From contig BCIH01000006.1 in the NCBI GenBank assembly GCA_002897115.2, positions 579,499-643,498 of the forward strand: a stretch of 64,000 nucleotides of DNA, read 5' to 3'. The notes beneath the pieces are model-generated. The model saw nothing but the letters and a program-made list of their open reading frames with translations. It made no database searches and was not told where the DNA came from. Shown here in pieces: positions 22,309-34,915 of this stretch. The position numbers and the translations under genes were made by a program. Each line of letters starts with the position of its first letter. Within the stretch, counting starts at the first letter, position 1. Source of the DNA: Prototheca cutis. Its lineage: Eukaryota > Chlorophyta > Trebouxiophyceae > Chlorellales > Chlorellaceae.

Positions 22309-25300
22309 TCATTTCTTGTTCTTGCCAAGGCCAAGCCGGGCTGTCCGTTCCCGCAGGGAGAGCCTCGGGGTCGCGCCGCCTCCACCGGGAGAAACCGCCG
22401 CTCGAGGTGGGGGGTACAGCGGAACTCCCGCTGGGGCTGGGGACGTAGGAAGCACCGACTCCTGTGCACACTGCCTGATTGTTCCCAAGGGAGCAGAGCC
22501 AGAAGAAGTCGCACGGGCAGCAGGGCCTGGGGCAGTTTCATGTGCCCGGCCAGAACCCTGTGGCGGCAAGGGAGCATCGGACGGGTCTGCCACGTCGCTG
22601 CCAAACAAATCATCAAGCAAACTCAGCCCCCGCCCAGGGGCCTGCAGTGTGTAATTCGTGAGGGGGGTGGGGGGATGGGGGGAGGCATTTTTTAGAAACC
22701 ATTCACTGGGCACCAAGTGGAAATGCACTGCAGATCGCGCTCCACAGTGCCTTGCACAAAACGGAGCTCTCACTCCATCAAGGCAGCCCGAACACACACA
22801 ACGAGCTCACCTGCTGTGAGGATGGCGGTGCAAGAACTGGCGCAGGGCATTCCGATGTCGTCCTTGGTTCTTCCTTCATCTCTACGGCTGCCGGTTCCAG
22901 GCCCAGCGCCTGAAGCAGCGACTCCCCGGTGGCATTTTTGGGCTTGGGCGCATGCTGCGTGGTCGAAAAATCCAGTTGACGTGCAGTTGCATGCTCACTG
23001 CCTTGTGCAATCTCTGAAGCTGTTGGCTGAGGGTTGCTGCTGTAATGCTGCTTGCTGGGAACGTCACTACGATGTCGTTCCATCGTCGTCAAGGGAATGC
23101 GAGCCGGGAGCTCGGGTTCTCCGGCACCATGCTTGTTGGCCCCCCGCGTGGCGCGCAGAGGCGCAGCAGTGTCCTTGTCGTTGCCTGGAAACGCGCCTGC
23201 CTCTCCCTGAGCAGTCTTCTTCTTCTTCGGAGATGCCGTCGACTTTGTCATCGCAGCCTTGGGTGCCAGGGGTGAGGGTGACCGGTGCACATGCCCAAAG
23301 TCGGCATTGTAATCTTTCTCAGCATTTCGCACGGCAGGCGCCGCGGGCGGATCTGATTGCCGCTCCTGCTTTGCTGCAGCGACAGGCGCCTTGATTTTGG
23401 TGGCTGCACCCCTTTTCCGGACGACCTTGGCGCGGCCAGTGGGCTTGGAAGATGAAGTGGTTGTAGTCGTCTGGGCTGGCGTCAGGTATGTGCTCCATGG
23501 CCACGACATGATAGGATCCCCGGTCACCGGATACCCTGCAGTAGCGGATTGATAAATAACCGTTGCGGATGCTTGGGGCAACCCTGTGTCCGGGGGGGGG
23601 GGGTTCATTGCTCATCACTGCTCCATGCAGCAATCCAGATCCCGCGTCATTGACCGGGCCTTTCATGCATGCATTAAAACTGACGAATTCGTTGCCCAAT
23701 TCGTTGAAGAATTCCCCAGTCGGAATACACCCCAACCTGCAACGTCTGGAAGCTCCCTGCCATCCAAGGTGGCCTTGATGGCATCCAGCGCCCACCTGCG
23801 CAGTCAAAAATTCTCTGCATCGAAGCAGGCACGGTCCTGGCGAGTGACCGATGCCTGGTATGGCAACCATACCCTCCCGGCTCCCAGCCGCACCTGTGCG
23901 TGGTCAGTTGCAGTGACCCCCTGAGCAACTTGTCCTGAATCAGCTCGGCATTGGAACGACCCAACACGCCAGCGGCGGCCAGCAGCCGCAGCACGGATTC
24001 CCCGTCCGTCAGCGACCCCGGAAGGAGCACCAGCCCCGTCTCGTCGTCCACAGTTTCAGTTATTGTTGCACCCAGAAGCTGCAGGGAAGCTGGCAGGTAT
24101 GCCATGTCGGGGGTCGGTGACCTCTCGCGCCCTGCAGTCCCGGCCTGCGAAAGGAAACAGATGCGGAACCGCGCCGCAGCGCATCGAGGACCCGGATCCA
24201 GACCTGACTGCATCAACTGGCCCCAGACAGCTCCTCGCAACGCCGATTCGGCACCGCGTCGCGAACCGCAGCTTCCTCGCAGCTCCCCGTCAAAAAACTC
24301 GGCCCCCACAGCGCAGGCGTCCAGGTCAGCTCCAGCCATGTGGCGCTCGAGCATGGCCTGAACATCCTCCGCTGTCAGATCGTCAGAGCTGGCATCACCG
24401 TACTCTTGCCCCGGCAGCCGAGCCTGCAGTTGGTAGGCGGACGGTGATTAGGGTAGGGTCTTTTGGATCCCCGCGCCACACACAACCACCCCCATAAAGA
24501 AGACCACCCCAAAATCCATACCACACGCTCGACAATCGTCACCTTGCCAGACGACAGATGGATATAGTCCCTGGGCCGCAGCGGCAGCACANGACCCGCG
24601 CGGCTGCTGTCTTCCAGCCACATGCAGGCGAGCACGTCGCGGTCTTTCTGGACTTGCAGGCGCACGGCATATGCCCCCGGATCGTCGGCCAGGATGTGGG
24701 TCACACGGGGAACCAGGTTCTGCGACACCGCGCCGCCCAGCGCCGCGACTTTGCGCTCGAGCTCCCGCCGCCGCTGCGCCGGCATGCGCGCGGGGTCACA
24801 GAGATACACCAGCGAGCCCTCCAGGGATTCACTGCCCTTGACTGCAGGTGTCACCTGCAACGTTAGAACGGCAACAATGTCATGAGGCTGCCCATGTTGA
24901 GCGAACTGGCACTGCCATCCCATGATCAGCCTGCGTTGGAGGGCGGAAATGCCTGCATGCATCCACTCGAAAGTCGCCACATAGAAACAGCACTGGTTCC
25001 TCCTCTGGCTGCAAAGGACAGCACCCCCCGGCCGCGCACGTCCGAGGTGTCGACGGGCCGAAAGGTCTTGACCAATGACAGGCTCCGTGCACGCTTTCTT
25101 GCCGATGCCGGGGTATCGTTTCCCACCAAAGAGGGTCGGCTGGAGCGCTTGCCAGGAGTCGTGCCCTCCTCGAACGAGCCTTGACTGACTAGCTGCCTCG
25201 GAGATGCCAGTGCCGTCGAGCCTGCGGCTTGGAGAAATTTGCAGTTGGGGATTCATGCTATCGCACTTTGCTGCGATGACAGATTGGTGCGCTGGCACCG

Positions 25301-26731
25301 TGATGCTAGAAAGAAAGTGCAACAGTCTGCTCTGCCTGAAAAAGAGCCCCCAACATCCATGTCGACTGTCATCTTGTCTCAGGACCCAACAGGAACCACC
25401 ACCATGCCCCTCCAGCCTTGAATAACCACCACAATGGTCCTCCGCCTACCTTGCTGCTGCAGGCTCGTTCCCTCGTGACTGGAAGGGTTTACTTTCTCCT
25501 CAATTCGCGACCGCAACTCGGCGTCTGTGGTGGCTTGCCGGGCTGGCTTGTCCCACCTGTCAAAGGGGGCGGGTCGCAAGGTCCGGCCGTGAGAGATCCT
25601 GCCTTGTGCGCCACCAGCAGCAGCTTTCGCTTCTGATGCCCCCTCGCAGGATAACCAAAGCCATCACCTTCAGTCCACACCCCAACCTCACAAACATCTG
25701 CCTTAGTCAATAAATAACAACCCACGTGAGCGTGCCTGATTTCGTGTATGGCAGGAAAACGCAGAGACATCTTGGTGGCAAAATTCGACGACAGAATTGT
25801 GCGGAGATCTGCGTGCAGCTCCAGCACGACAGACTGTGATGGATCTGAGATCCAGACATCTGGCTTTTCCTTACCAGCCGTCCTGCAGTGGGGGTGGGTG
25901 TGTGGGTGTGGGTGTGGGGGGGGTGTGGGGTGTGTCAGCCTGGTGGCTTGATCGTGTCAGTGAGAAACATAAAACTTCTCCAGCACAGGCATCCCAGGCA
26001 GTCAGCACCACGGCCCACCCCCGCTCCCAGAAGACCACATACTTGAGACAGGGGGGAGGCTGCTGCGAAAACAGGGGCGCCAGCCGAGCATTGATGGCCG
26101 CCCGTTCTTCGTCCGAAAGTCCGCTGCCCACCTGTGTGTGTGATGGGGGGGTTGGGGGGTGTTAGCAAGAAGGCAAAGGCCTTTTTTCTCTGAGTCGGCA
26201 CCTTCAGAAAACCACAAAACAAATTGGCATGACTCGATGGTCAATGGCCATTCTTGCACCTGGTAGTGTCTCGCACCCTGCAAAACGTCGCCCACTGGGA
26301 GATGGACTCTTGGGACTTGAGGTTCGGCACGCCCAGCGCCATGAGAAATTGGCTAATGGATTCCCCACGCCGTCCTTGGCCATACCTGAGCATGAGAAAT
26401 GCAGGCAGACGTGTGGCGCTTGGCTTTTTCCCTTTGGTCAAACAGGGACGACAGCCAGGCACATGGGGCTCCCAAAGGTGCATGTCCATACAAGGCACAC
26501 CACGCTCGTCCAGCTTCCCACCAAACCCCAACGGCAATTCCAGCACGCACCAGCCTCCAACGACCACGGCGTCGATGTCTATGTCGCGGATGTAGTCCAA
26601 CTTGATTTTCAGCCAGGACCCGGATCGATCGTTGGAAATCCACGGTGAGCTCAGGCTCTTGATCATGATGCCTTCATCCTTCAGTGCCGTGCTCTGTTTT
26701 GTTTTGTTTTTGTTTTTGTTTTTGTTTTTTT

Positions 26732-26762
<31 letters not shown>

Positions 26763-27464
26763 GGGGGTTTAAGGGGAAGGGGGGAGGCTTGCTGCTGGGT
26801 TTGAGCTGCACAGGGAACCACACAGCTGTCCAATGCACATGGCCATTCCATGCCGGCGGCACGGCAATCATCTTTCCACCCCTATTNNCCCTTTCCCCCA
26901 AAAACAATAGCGTGCCTTTTCCAGGGCTTCTTGAACGTCCTTTTCCGTCTTGCCAGTGCGAGAGCAAAGCTCGCCATTGAACGCCGTGACCTCGGGGAGC
27001 AGGGGCACCACCCGGCCAGCAACGCCTGACGTGCCAATCAGCACTGGACGTGGATGTGGGAAGAGTGTTGATGGTACTGCAAATCCCTTTCAGTACCTTG
27101 CACCTACCAAATCAAATGCGCACTGATAAACATCCGCTTCCCATCACCACGCACTGGGCTCCGAGTTGATGTTCAGGCCAGCGAGGATACGGTGCCGTTC
27201 GGCCAGCTCCAGTTGACCAATCGGCCTGTCATCGAGGAAGATGATGTCAAACAGCACATACACCAGTTCCAGATCCTGTTGAGATGCCAGACATGGGGGA
27301 GTGAAAGGGGAATGGGTTGTTCGATAAAAAGCACAGCTGTGTCTTGGAAAACGTCGACACTGTGACGACACATACGGCTGTCTGGCTCCTGCACACAATG
27401 ATACCAGCAAACTTGTGCCCCCCATTCAGTCAGCGCAGTCAGTTCCAAACAACACTCCCCCCTT

Positions 27465-27521
<57 letters not shown>

Positions 27522-29712
27522 CTACCTACCCCGAGCGTGGGTGCGACGTAGCCATCTTCCAGGGTCTCCACCTGCGTGCCCTCCCAGTCCCTGACTTCAA
27601 TGGTCTGCGTGGCAGGGACGCCACCCAGCGCCGCATTGACCACAGACTTGAGCCCTCCAAAGGGCTCAAACTTGCCTCGCGCCTTGTTCCACACCACCAT
27701 TTCGCCGTCCAGGATGAAGTTGCTCGACTTGACAGCGGCCTCCAGCACGGGGTCAAACACCGAATAATTGCTGCGCTCCCCATGCTCGATGGCACGGCGG
27801 CTGTAGTAGGCGTGGCTTCCGCTCGATTCACGGTGCACCTGGATCCGTTCTCCTGCACAGTCGGATCTTAATGGATTTGGCTGTGGCTGGAAGGGGGGTC
27901 AACATATCAATGCTGTGTAACATCAAGCATGGCGCTCTGATTCCCACCACTGCATTGGCAATCAGTCAAGCCGCGATTCGTGGCATGAACACTGCAGCAC
28001 ATGTCGGCACTTGGCCCCCAATAAATCCCGCACCATCGAATTTTGTCTCGATGACAAAGGGCTGCTGCTCGCCGGCATGGGCCGCGGTCATGCGCTTGAA
28101 GGCGTAAGCCACCGACCCTGTCCCCAGCGCCAGCTGTGGCCTGACCGGCCGCCCGGGCCGCATGTCCTGTCGCGATGATGCTCTGAGGATCTTGGACGCT
28201 TTTGCGGAAACATGACAAGTGCAGGGGATGGAAATCCCCCTCATGCATACATGGTCCTCCAAGACAACAAGTAGGTGCAGCCGCGGAATTCAACAGCCGC
28301 CGCCAGCTGTCTATTCAAAAACCACTCGCCCTGAACCCCACAACTGCTGCGCATCACGACACCCACCGTGGCAAACTCCTTGGTCGGATCTGTCATGGTG
28401 TTGAACACGGTCCGGAGGCTGGCTCCGCACTTGTTGTAATATTCCAGCGCATCAGGGTGCCAGGCACGGAACAGCGTGTTCTCGCTCATGTTGATCTGCA
28501 CTGTGTGGAGAGTCCAAGCATCAGACAACACGCATGGCACATCGCATCCATCCATCCACAAGGCTGGCCATCACAACACCGCCGCACCTTGAGGTGCTTT
28601 AAGATTATTTGTGTGAGCCAAAACATCTGACGTGGCGTGGTCATGGTCAGCAGACGCCGCATGATCTTTGCTTGCTCCGTTGCCTTGCCTGATGAAGGAC
28701 GGTGCGGGGTTCAGTTGGAAAGGTTGTGGCTGGGCCTTGTGAGCATCATCTCTGCTTTCACGAGCAGGGAACAATACCAAGACGTTCAAGGGCCAAGTTC
28801 CAAACCAGAATCAAGAACAACATGATTCCCGCCCTCCCTGGCCTTCCCAGTGACTGCTTGCCTGCGACGACTACGAGTTCGTCCAGCATGTCGTTGACCT
28901 GATGGACTTTCAGGTCCTTGGCACCCTTGGTGCCCGGCGTCTTCTCGCAGTAGCTTGAAAAGAGGTACTGCGCAGAGGATTGTGCGTAGCGAGGGGATCT
29001 CTCGTCTGTCAATGGTTCTGTGTCGGCATTCTCCAGCGAGGCATGAGCAGCAGCTCCTTCCTTCCATCATGGTTGCAACAGTGCACTGCTCGCTATCTCT
29101 GCAGGCCCACCAGACCGTCCACCCTACCCCCAACGTTCACCGCACCTCCTGCATGACCCGGGCAAACTCTCCCACGCCTTTGACCCCAGGCTTCTTCCAG
29201 TTTTTGACGGCCTTGGCCGCCATGCCTTCGCTGGCCACGCCACATGCCTTGAGCAGCAACTTGACCAGCTTTCCTTCTTGCAGCCGGTAGTTGCCGCGCT
29301 CGCCGTCAATCTGCATCCGTTCGGGGCATGGGTCGTTTGGTGAGTGCATGCGCTGTCACTCTCTCCAACGCACATGGGCATGGCGTCCAGGTCTGCGCCC
29401 AAATCAGCATGTCCCCGGGACATGGATGACGCATGTGATCTGCCAACGCACCGCAGGGAGCACCAGGCGGAAGACGGCATAGGCTTGGCCACTGCTCCTG
29501 ACGATGCATGTGTCGATGAATTTGTTGATGATCTTTCGGCGCACGGCAGCTCCTTTCCGCAGCTTACCACCATTCTGCGACGTCAGCACCTCAAACAGAC
29601 TGCAAACCGTGTCAAATGACAGGTCGGGCGGCAGGACGGGGGCCTGGCTGCCTCCAGGCCGCACTTCCGACACGCCGACATGGGTGGTGCTGCCCACCGA
29701 TGAACCTTCCAT
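22309..29712 (-). CDS. LIG4: DNA ligase IV (ATP-dependent, non-homologous end joining) with a long C-terminal tail
   Basis: LIG4 seals double-strand breaks in the nucleus with XRCC4. Many exons are dispersed over 7.4 kb. The N-terminal DNA-binding domain shows FDTVCSLFEVL and YAVFRLVLPA (exon 29712-29452), ERGNYRLQEGKLVKLLLKA (29310-29146), VHQVNDMLDEL (from 28967), MFWLTQIILKHLK and LFRAWHPDALEYYNKC. The adenylation motif KFDG near 28040 joins ERIQVHRESSGSHAYYSRR, then FILDGEMVVWN, then LELVYVLFDIIFLD. The motif IV-V area has EGIMIKSL and WLKIKLDYIRD, and MSLRFPAIHEIRHAHVG closes the catalytic core. BRCT1 (about 24830-24545) contains VTHILADD and LPLRPRDYIHL. BRCT2 (about 24130-23730) ends RWALDAIKATLDGRELPDV. 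Most LIG4 proteins end about there; here two more exons (23535-22811 and 22641-22309) add about 351 Lys/Ser/Pro-rich residues ending GLGKNKK. Some internal splice sites, such as near 28850, are uncertain. Confidence 0.9.
26725..26767. repeat. Adjacent T17 and G26 homopolymer tracts in a LIG4 intron
   Basis: A T-rich run with interspersed G gives way to 17 uninterrupted T and then 26 uninterrupted G. In the ligase transcript this reads as C26 followed by A17. The exact length may be affected by sequencing error, and Ns occur about 120 bases further on. Confidence 0.85.
27469..27520. repeat. CA dinucleotide microsatellite in a LIG4 intron
   Basis: About 26 uninterrupted CA units lie directly beside the exon that ends at VAPTLG, close to its donor site. 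The transcript reads TG. Confidence 0.97.
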
Positions 29713-30107
29713 GCTCTCGCATGTTCATGTCAACGTGCAGACCGGAACTCCATGTTCATGTCGCTTGTTGTAGAGGACGCCCATGCACCATGCAAGGATT
29801 TTGTATCGGAGCGATCGCGTGGGGGTCGGTCGCGCCGGCCTCCCCATCATCCCTGGATCACTTTTTTGTTTATGCGGGAGGAAGCAGCCTAGAAGCCGCC
29901 AGTGTCTGCTGAGCGCGATGACGTTCTCGTATTGGTACTGTGTCTCTTTTCTGCCCGCCCAATTAGTACAGAAGAGCCGACTCAGCACACACCAGGGTCT
30001 TGGCAGTTTCAGCCACGCCAAGGACAAAACTCACTCTGCAGATTCCAGCAGAAACCACTTGGGGTCTACGCTGGGGCTCCCACAACATCGAGACCCTGCC
30101 CCCATGG
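29713..30107. other. Intergenic region between LIG4 start and DRP5B end
   Basis: Both flanking genes are on the minus strand, so this should hold the LIG4 promoter and the DRP5B 3' end. No conserved coding block or RNA gene is seen. Confidence 0.55.
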
Positions 30108-33100
30108 TCACAGGCAGCCGACAAGCTCATCGAATTCGGCAGCACAGCGCTCCAGGCCCTCCAGCCGCTTGGCTGCCTCCTGTCGCTGCTCCTCCCGCTG
30201 CTCCAGGTACTCTGGGTCTGTGTTTTTCATGTGCGTGGGTGGAAGGGTGGGGATGGGAGCGGGGGGGCTTTCTGGTGCACATGCCAACGGAAGGCTGCAA
30301 CCCCCAGCAACCCTGAGACCAGTCCAATCCCAAGCACACCACCTCACCGGCGAACAGGGTGCTGAGCTGCGCGTCTGGCCGTGCACAGACGTCGGCCAGC
30401 AGGTGGCGCAACAGGTCAGCCCGCAGCGTGCCCAGCATGCAGCCCTGCAGCGCGGGGAGCAAGTCGCCGCCAGCCACCGCGCCGCACACCGCCTCGAACC
30501 GGGCCGACACCTTCATGGATCCGTGGTTGTTGGTTGGCATAGAGGTGGGTGGGTATTGTGTCGGACGGAAGAGATCTCATGGCCGAAGAGGATGGCTGTG
30601 GGTGCAAGCGGCGGACGCGGCAACAAAGTCCACAGGCCACTCCCCTCAACCCCGCAAAAACCTGCAGCCTCCCCTCCCCCCTTTTAAAGCACACAACCAA
30701 TCAGACCTCCAGAGTGACGCGGGCGTGGAGATCGCGGAGCCCCGTCCCGCCGACGCCGTCTTCCAGCTCGGATCCTACGCCGCCACGGTCCGCGCGCGAG
30801 CCGCGGCGACCTGCGATGTCGGCGCGCCGTGCCCCTGCGCGGCGCAGTTTGGACCCGCGGGGCGAGGTCCCGGGGCTGCCCCCGGCCTCGCGGTCGGAGC
30901 CCTGCACCACGGGCTCGGCGCCAGTCGCCGCCGCCGCCGCAGCGGCCAGGACCGCCTGACGGCCCAGTGCTGCGCCGGCGCCGGCGTGCGAGCGCGTGAC
31001 TGGCGGCGCGCCCTTGGACCCGGCCGCCCCGGACCGCTTGGCCGCACCCACGTCGGGGGACGGCGTCTCCGGCACCGTCATCTGCGACTCCAGCAATGGC
31101 AGCCGTGGCACGCCTGAGTGGGAGCGGGGGGTTGTTACTGATGGGTTCGCACCTGTATTTGAGTTGAGACATCGTCCAGTCCCTTGCAGGTTGCTCCCTT
31201 CTCTCTGGATCCCCACGTATTCTCCCAACCCCCTCCCCACCTGCGGCTGGCACCGCAGCCCCACGACCGGCTCCGACGTCGCCTTGGGCCTCACCGCCAT
31301 TATTTTCGTCGCCGATGCCGCTGCGACCTTCAGGACTGGGTGTCTTTTCGGCGGGCGTGGCGGCCGCCGCCGCGCCGGGCGAGGGCTCCAGCAGCGCCGC
31401 CCAGGGCGCGGCAGTCTGGCCCCGGGGTGCACCCGCCCCAGTTTGACCCCCGGCCTCCCCCCGGCCACCTGGCCTGCCCGCCGTGTTAGCACTCTGCGCC
31501 GCTCTTTCCAGGGCTAGGTCCAGAGCGCGCAGCGCGTGTGCCGAGCCCTCGGAAACAACACGGTCCACCAGCGCGTCGCACGCCGCGGCCAGCGCGCGCT
31601 GCAGGGCCGGCGCAGCCGCCAGGCCCCCGTGCCGGGCGCGGTTGGCCTCGGCCCCAGCACCGGCACCGGCCCCGCCGCACGACGTCGTCATTGTTGACGA
31701 CGGCTCGCAGCTCAGCAGCCCACCGCTCAGTGACTTGCTGCTCCTGCGTCCTGCAACACCAGGACCAGAGACAGAGGGCGCCATCGACTCGGGCTGGCGC
31801 CCACTCCCCATCAGCACGTCATCGGCCTCGAGCCCTGGGTCCCCCGCCACGGCGCGGGCCACCTTGAGCGCGTGGCGCAGCACGCCACCCAGGCGTCGGC
31901 ACAGCGTGCGCAGCAGTGGCCCCAGCGAGTCGCGCGCCCCGCGGCGAGCGAGCACGGCCGCCACGCGCGCCCGGGCCTCGCGACCCCCGCCACCTGCCGC
32001 CCCGCCTGCCAGCAGCGCGTTGGCCACCTGCTCCCGGTCCACTGTTGAGCAGGGAACGGGGGAATGGGTTTGTTGACAGTACTTGGGAAGAGGATATCAC
32101 CGACATCGTCACTAGCCCAACCAGGGTCCTCTGACAGTCAGGAAGATATACAGGTACGATCAATGCCCCGCTCCTGGCAAATATTCCATCCCCATCCCTC
32201 CCAAAGTAAGGCAACCCCCCCTTCACGTCGCCCTCAAACATCCTCCAACCCCCACACTCACCCGGGGGCGGGGCCAGGCCCTGGAGGATGGCCTGGAACT
32301 CGGACGTGGCCCGCGTAAATGCTGCGCCACCGTAGAGTCTCAGCCCTGCCAGGTCTGCCGCGCGGCCGTCCAGCGCGTCCTCCGCCGCCGGGCCCCACCC
32401 CGCGCCGTCCTGTGCGCGCTCTTCGGCGGCGCGGCGGCCGTACGTCGCCGCCGGCGCGGCACTGGCACCGTCCATCACCGCCGTCGCCGATGCACCGAGG
32501 GCCAGCACCGCCGCCAGGGCAGCACGACGCTGCGCGCCCACATCGCGCGCGGCCGCCAACTCCCCCGCCAGCTGGGACGTTTGGGAACGCAGCATGCCAC
32601 AGCGTGCGGTGAGCAAGTCCAGTGTCTCGGGCGCCGCCGCCTTGTACCGTCGCGCCAGCTCGTCCTCAAGATACCTAGAGAGAGGGGTGGTGGATTGGGA
32701 GGGGGAACGGGAGTGAGGTGGGGGGAGAGGTGGTCGAGTTGGCCTCAGGACACACCACCACCCCCCCGGGCAAGCCAACACCCGTGCTCTCCACAGCAAT
32801 GCACACCTGCGGAGGTTGCCAAAACCCACACGGTTGCCAAACCGGCACTCGTCGAACCCGCCCTGGATGTCCTCTCGGAGAGCCGTCAGGACACGGTCGT
32901 CCACTGCCTGGATGGCCGCCCGCCAGTCGGCAGCAGACCCTGAGTCCGTCTTGTCCTGTGAGCATGTGGAGGGGCATGTGGAGGGGTTGGAGGAAAGAGC
33001 GCATGTCCAGGGGGTGATTGGTAATTGATGACAGAGCTGAACCAGGCAATGCACGTGTCTCCATACTCTGAACCATGTGTGGTGCTCACTCGCTGGCCAG

Positions 33101-33170
33101 TTGACACACGCATCCTGCAGGGTCCTCAAATTGAACCCTGTGCAGACTCCCTTTCTCAGGGCCCCCCCCA

Positions 33171-33254
<84 letters not shown>

Positions 33255-34497
33255 AAACCAGTCCCACACCACCATGGCTCACATTGGGCAGGGCGATAAA
33301 AAAGGGACGAACATGAGAGGGAAGGTATCCCATGGCGGCCAGGTACTGGTCCACCTCACGCCGTGCCGTAAACTCCTTGAGCCGGTTGTCAAACTTGGAG
33401 GCCACCACCAGCGTGCGCTCAAACCCGGGGTCAACCTCCGCGGCAACGTGCATCCACAGGCTGCTTGCCCACTCGACGCTGCTCTGCTGCAGGAACACCA
33501 GCAGCCGATGCGAGGGAGCGCACAGCTCCCGCACCATGGCCAGAATGTCGTCGGGCGTGGACGCCGCCTCCTGACTCCGTGCCTGCACAGCAATGAGGAC
33601 GGGCAGGCATTGGCTAGAGCTGCAAAGCAGCCCATGTGCATAGACTCCGCAACAATGTGGTCAAGGCAAAACGGAGCACAGAACTCTCCATCTGCCATTC
33701 CCCGGCAACCAGGCCTCCCCCACACCGACCCTACCTTGAGGATAAAGCCAGGCGTGTCGATGATGGTCAGGTTTGGGCTGAACGCATACTCGGCCCGCAT
33801 GATGATGGGCACCGCAGAGACGGTGCTCCCAACAGCAGCGAGATGAGAAGCCGTGCGCATGCGGATTGCCTCGGCCACGGCCGTGAGAGGTGCAATGACG
33901 GGGCCATACCCGTCGCCGCCCTCATCCTGCAGCCTGCACCGTGGCTCTTCCGCGGTCGGGTCATGCACCATCTGGACGACCAGGGGCCGTCGTGTGCCCA
34001 TCTCCACCTCGCGCACGTTGAACCGGAACTGTCATGGAGAGGCCGCCGGCGTTTGTGTGTGGGCTTTGTCCCAGGATTCTCGTGCAGAGGCTTGTGGGCC
34101 ATCATGGGAGATCCACTGAGACATGTGGACTCACTACTCCTTCTTGAGGTTTCGCACATCACAGATCATGGGCCATCATCGGTAGCTACCCACCCGTCCC
34201 CAAGCGAGACCGTCTTACCCCAAGCAAGGCTTCCAGGAGGGAGCTCTTTCCATCGGACTGTCCTCCCAGGGCCACTATCTCTGGAATGGGGAGGCTCTCT
34301 CCAAAGGCCACAGCAGCGGCTTGCAGTCGACTGCGGCAATTGCATTGAAGTACATGTGAATACATTCGTTGCTTATCTATTCCATGACTCTCATGTCCGC
34401 ACGGCTGGCTGACGCACCTGAAAGCCTCGTAGCGGGCCCGACTGTCGACATTGTTAAACAGGTCATCGACCGGGCCGTCCAGACTCCGGGGACCCAT
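30108..34497 (-). CDS. DRP5B: Chloroplast-division dynamin DRP5B/ARC5
   Basis: A dynamin-related GTPase that, in plants, forms the outer constricting ring of dividing chloroplasts and also acts on peroxisomes. Recognised blocks in transcript order are the P loop ALGGQSDGKSSLLEALLG, REVEMGTRRPLVVQMVHD (typical of ARC5), MRAEYAFSPNLTIIDTPGF (G3), LLVFLQQSSVEW, TLVVASKFDNRLKEF (G4 region) and YLPSHVRPFFIALP. The middle region then shows DDRVLTALREDIQGGFDECRF, YLEDELARRYKAAAPETLDLL and LRLYGGAAFTRATSEFQAIL, followed by a GTPase-effector-like part with LLRTLCRRLGGVLRHALKVA. The C-terminus reads EYLEQREEQRQEAAKRLEGLERC. A 150-residue Ala/Gly/Arg-rich stretch (about 31300-31800) interrupts the latter half. 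No transit peptide is expected because the protein acts from the cytosol. The ATG at 34497 is the likely start. Individual internal splice sites were not all resolved. Confidence 0.92.
33172..33251. repeat. CA dinucleotide microsatellite in a DRP5B intron
   Basis: About 40 uninterrupted CA units lie in the intron after the exon encoding RPFFIALP. In the transcript the repeat reads TG. Confidence 0.97.
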
Positions 34498-34915
34498 GGT
34501 CGACCTGCTATGTTGGAAAATGAATGATGAAACATGTCAATAAAGGCCATGTGATGCGAAATTGGCCTATTGGCAGTGGCCGGAAGCGAGTAGCTGCAGC
34601 TGCTCCGGTCTGCCGTGCTGTGAATTTGCGTCGCCCGCAGCACACTCCTAAACCCGTCCTCAAATGACGACTGTTGGGGGATCCACGAGAATGGATCCAC
34701 CCACAGAGAAGATCCCACAGAGTCGATATTCTTGCATCATAGCCAAGGCTCACAGGTTCCAGAAGACGGACAGAGTCTGGTGCATAGGAATGAAAGAATC
34801 AGGCCTAGACAGGGTTCATTTCGTTGTTGTTTTCGGTCAGCCATCATGCAGACAAGACGAGGTGTGGGGTGGAGGAAACAGACTGGCTGGCACAGGACCT
34901 GCCAACAAACTTCAG
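34498..34915. other. Intergenic region upstream of DRP5B
   Basis: This is the likely promoter and 5' untranslated region of DRP5B and the 3' flank of the UVDE-like gene. Nothing else is recognisable. Confidence 0.5.
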
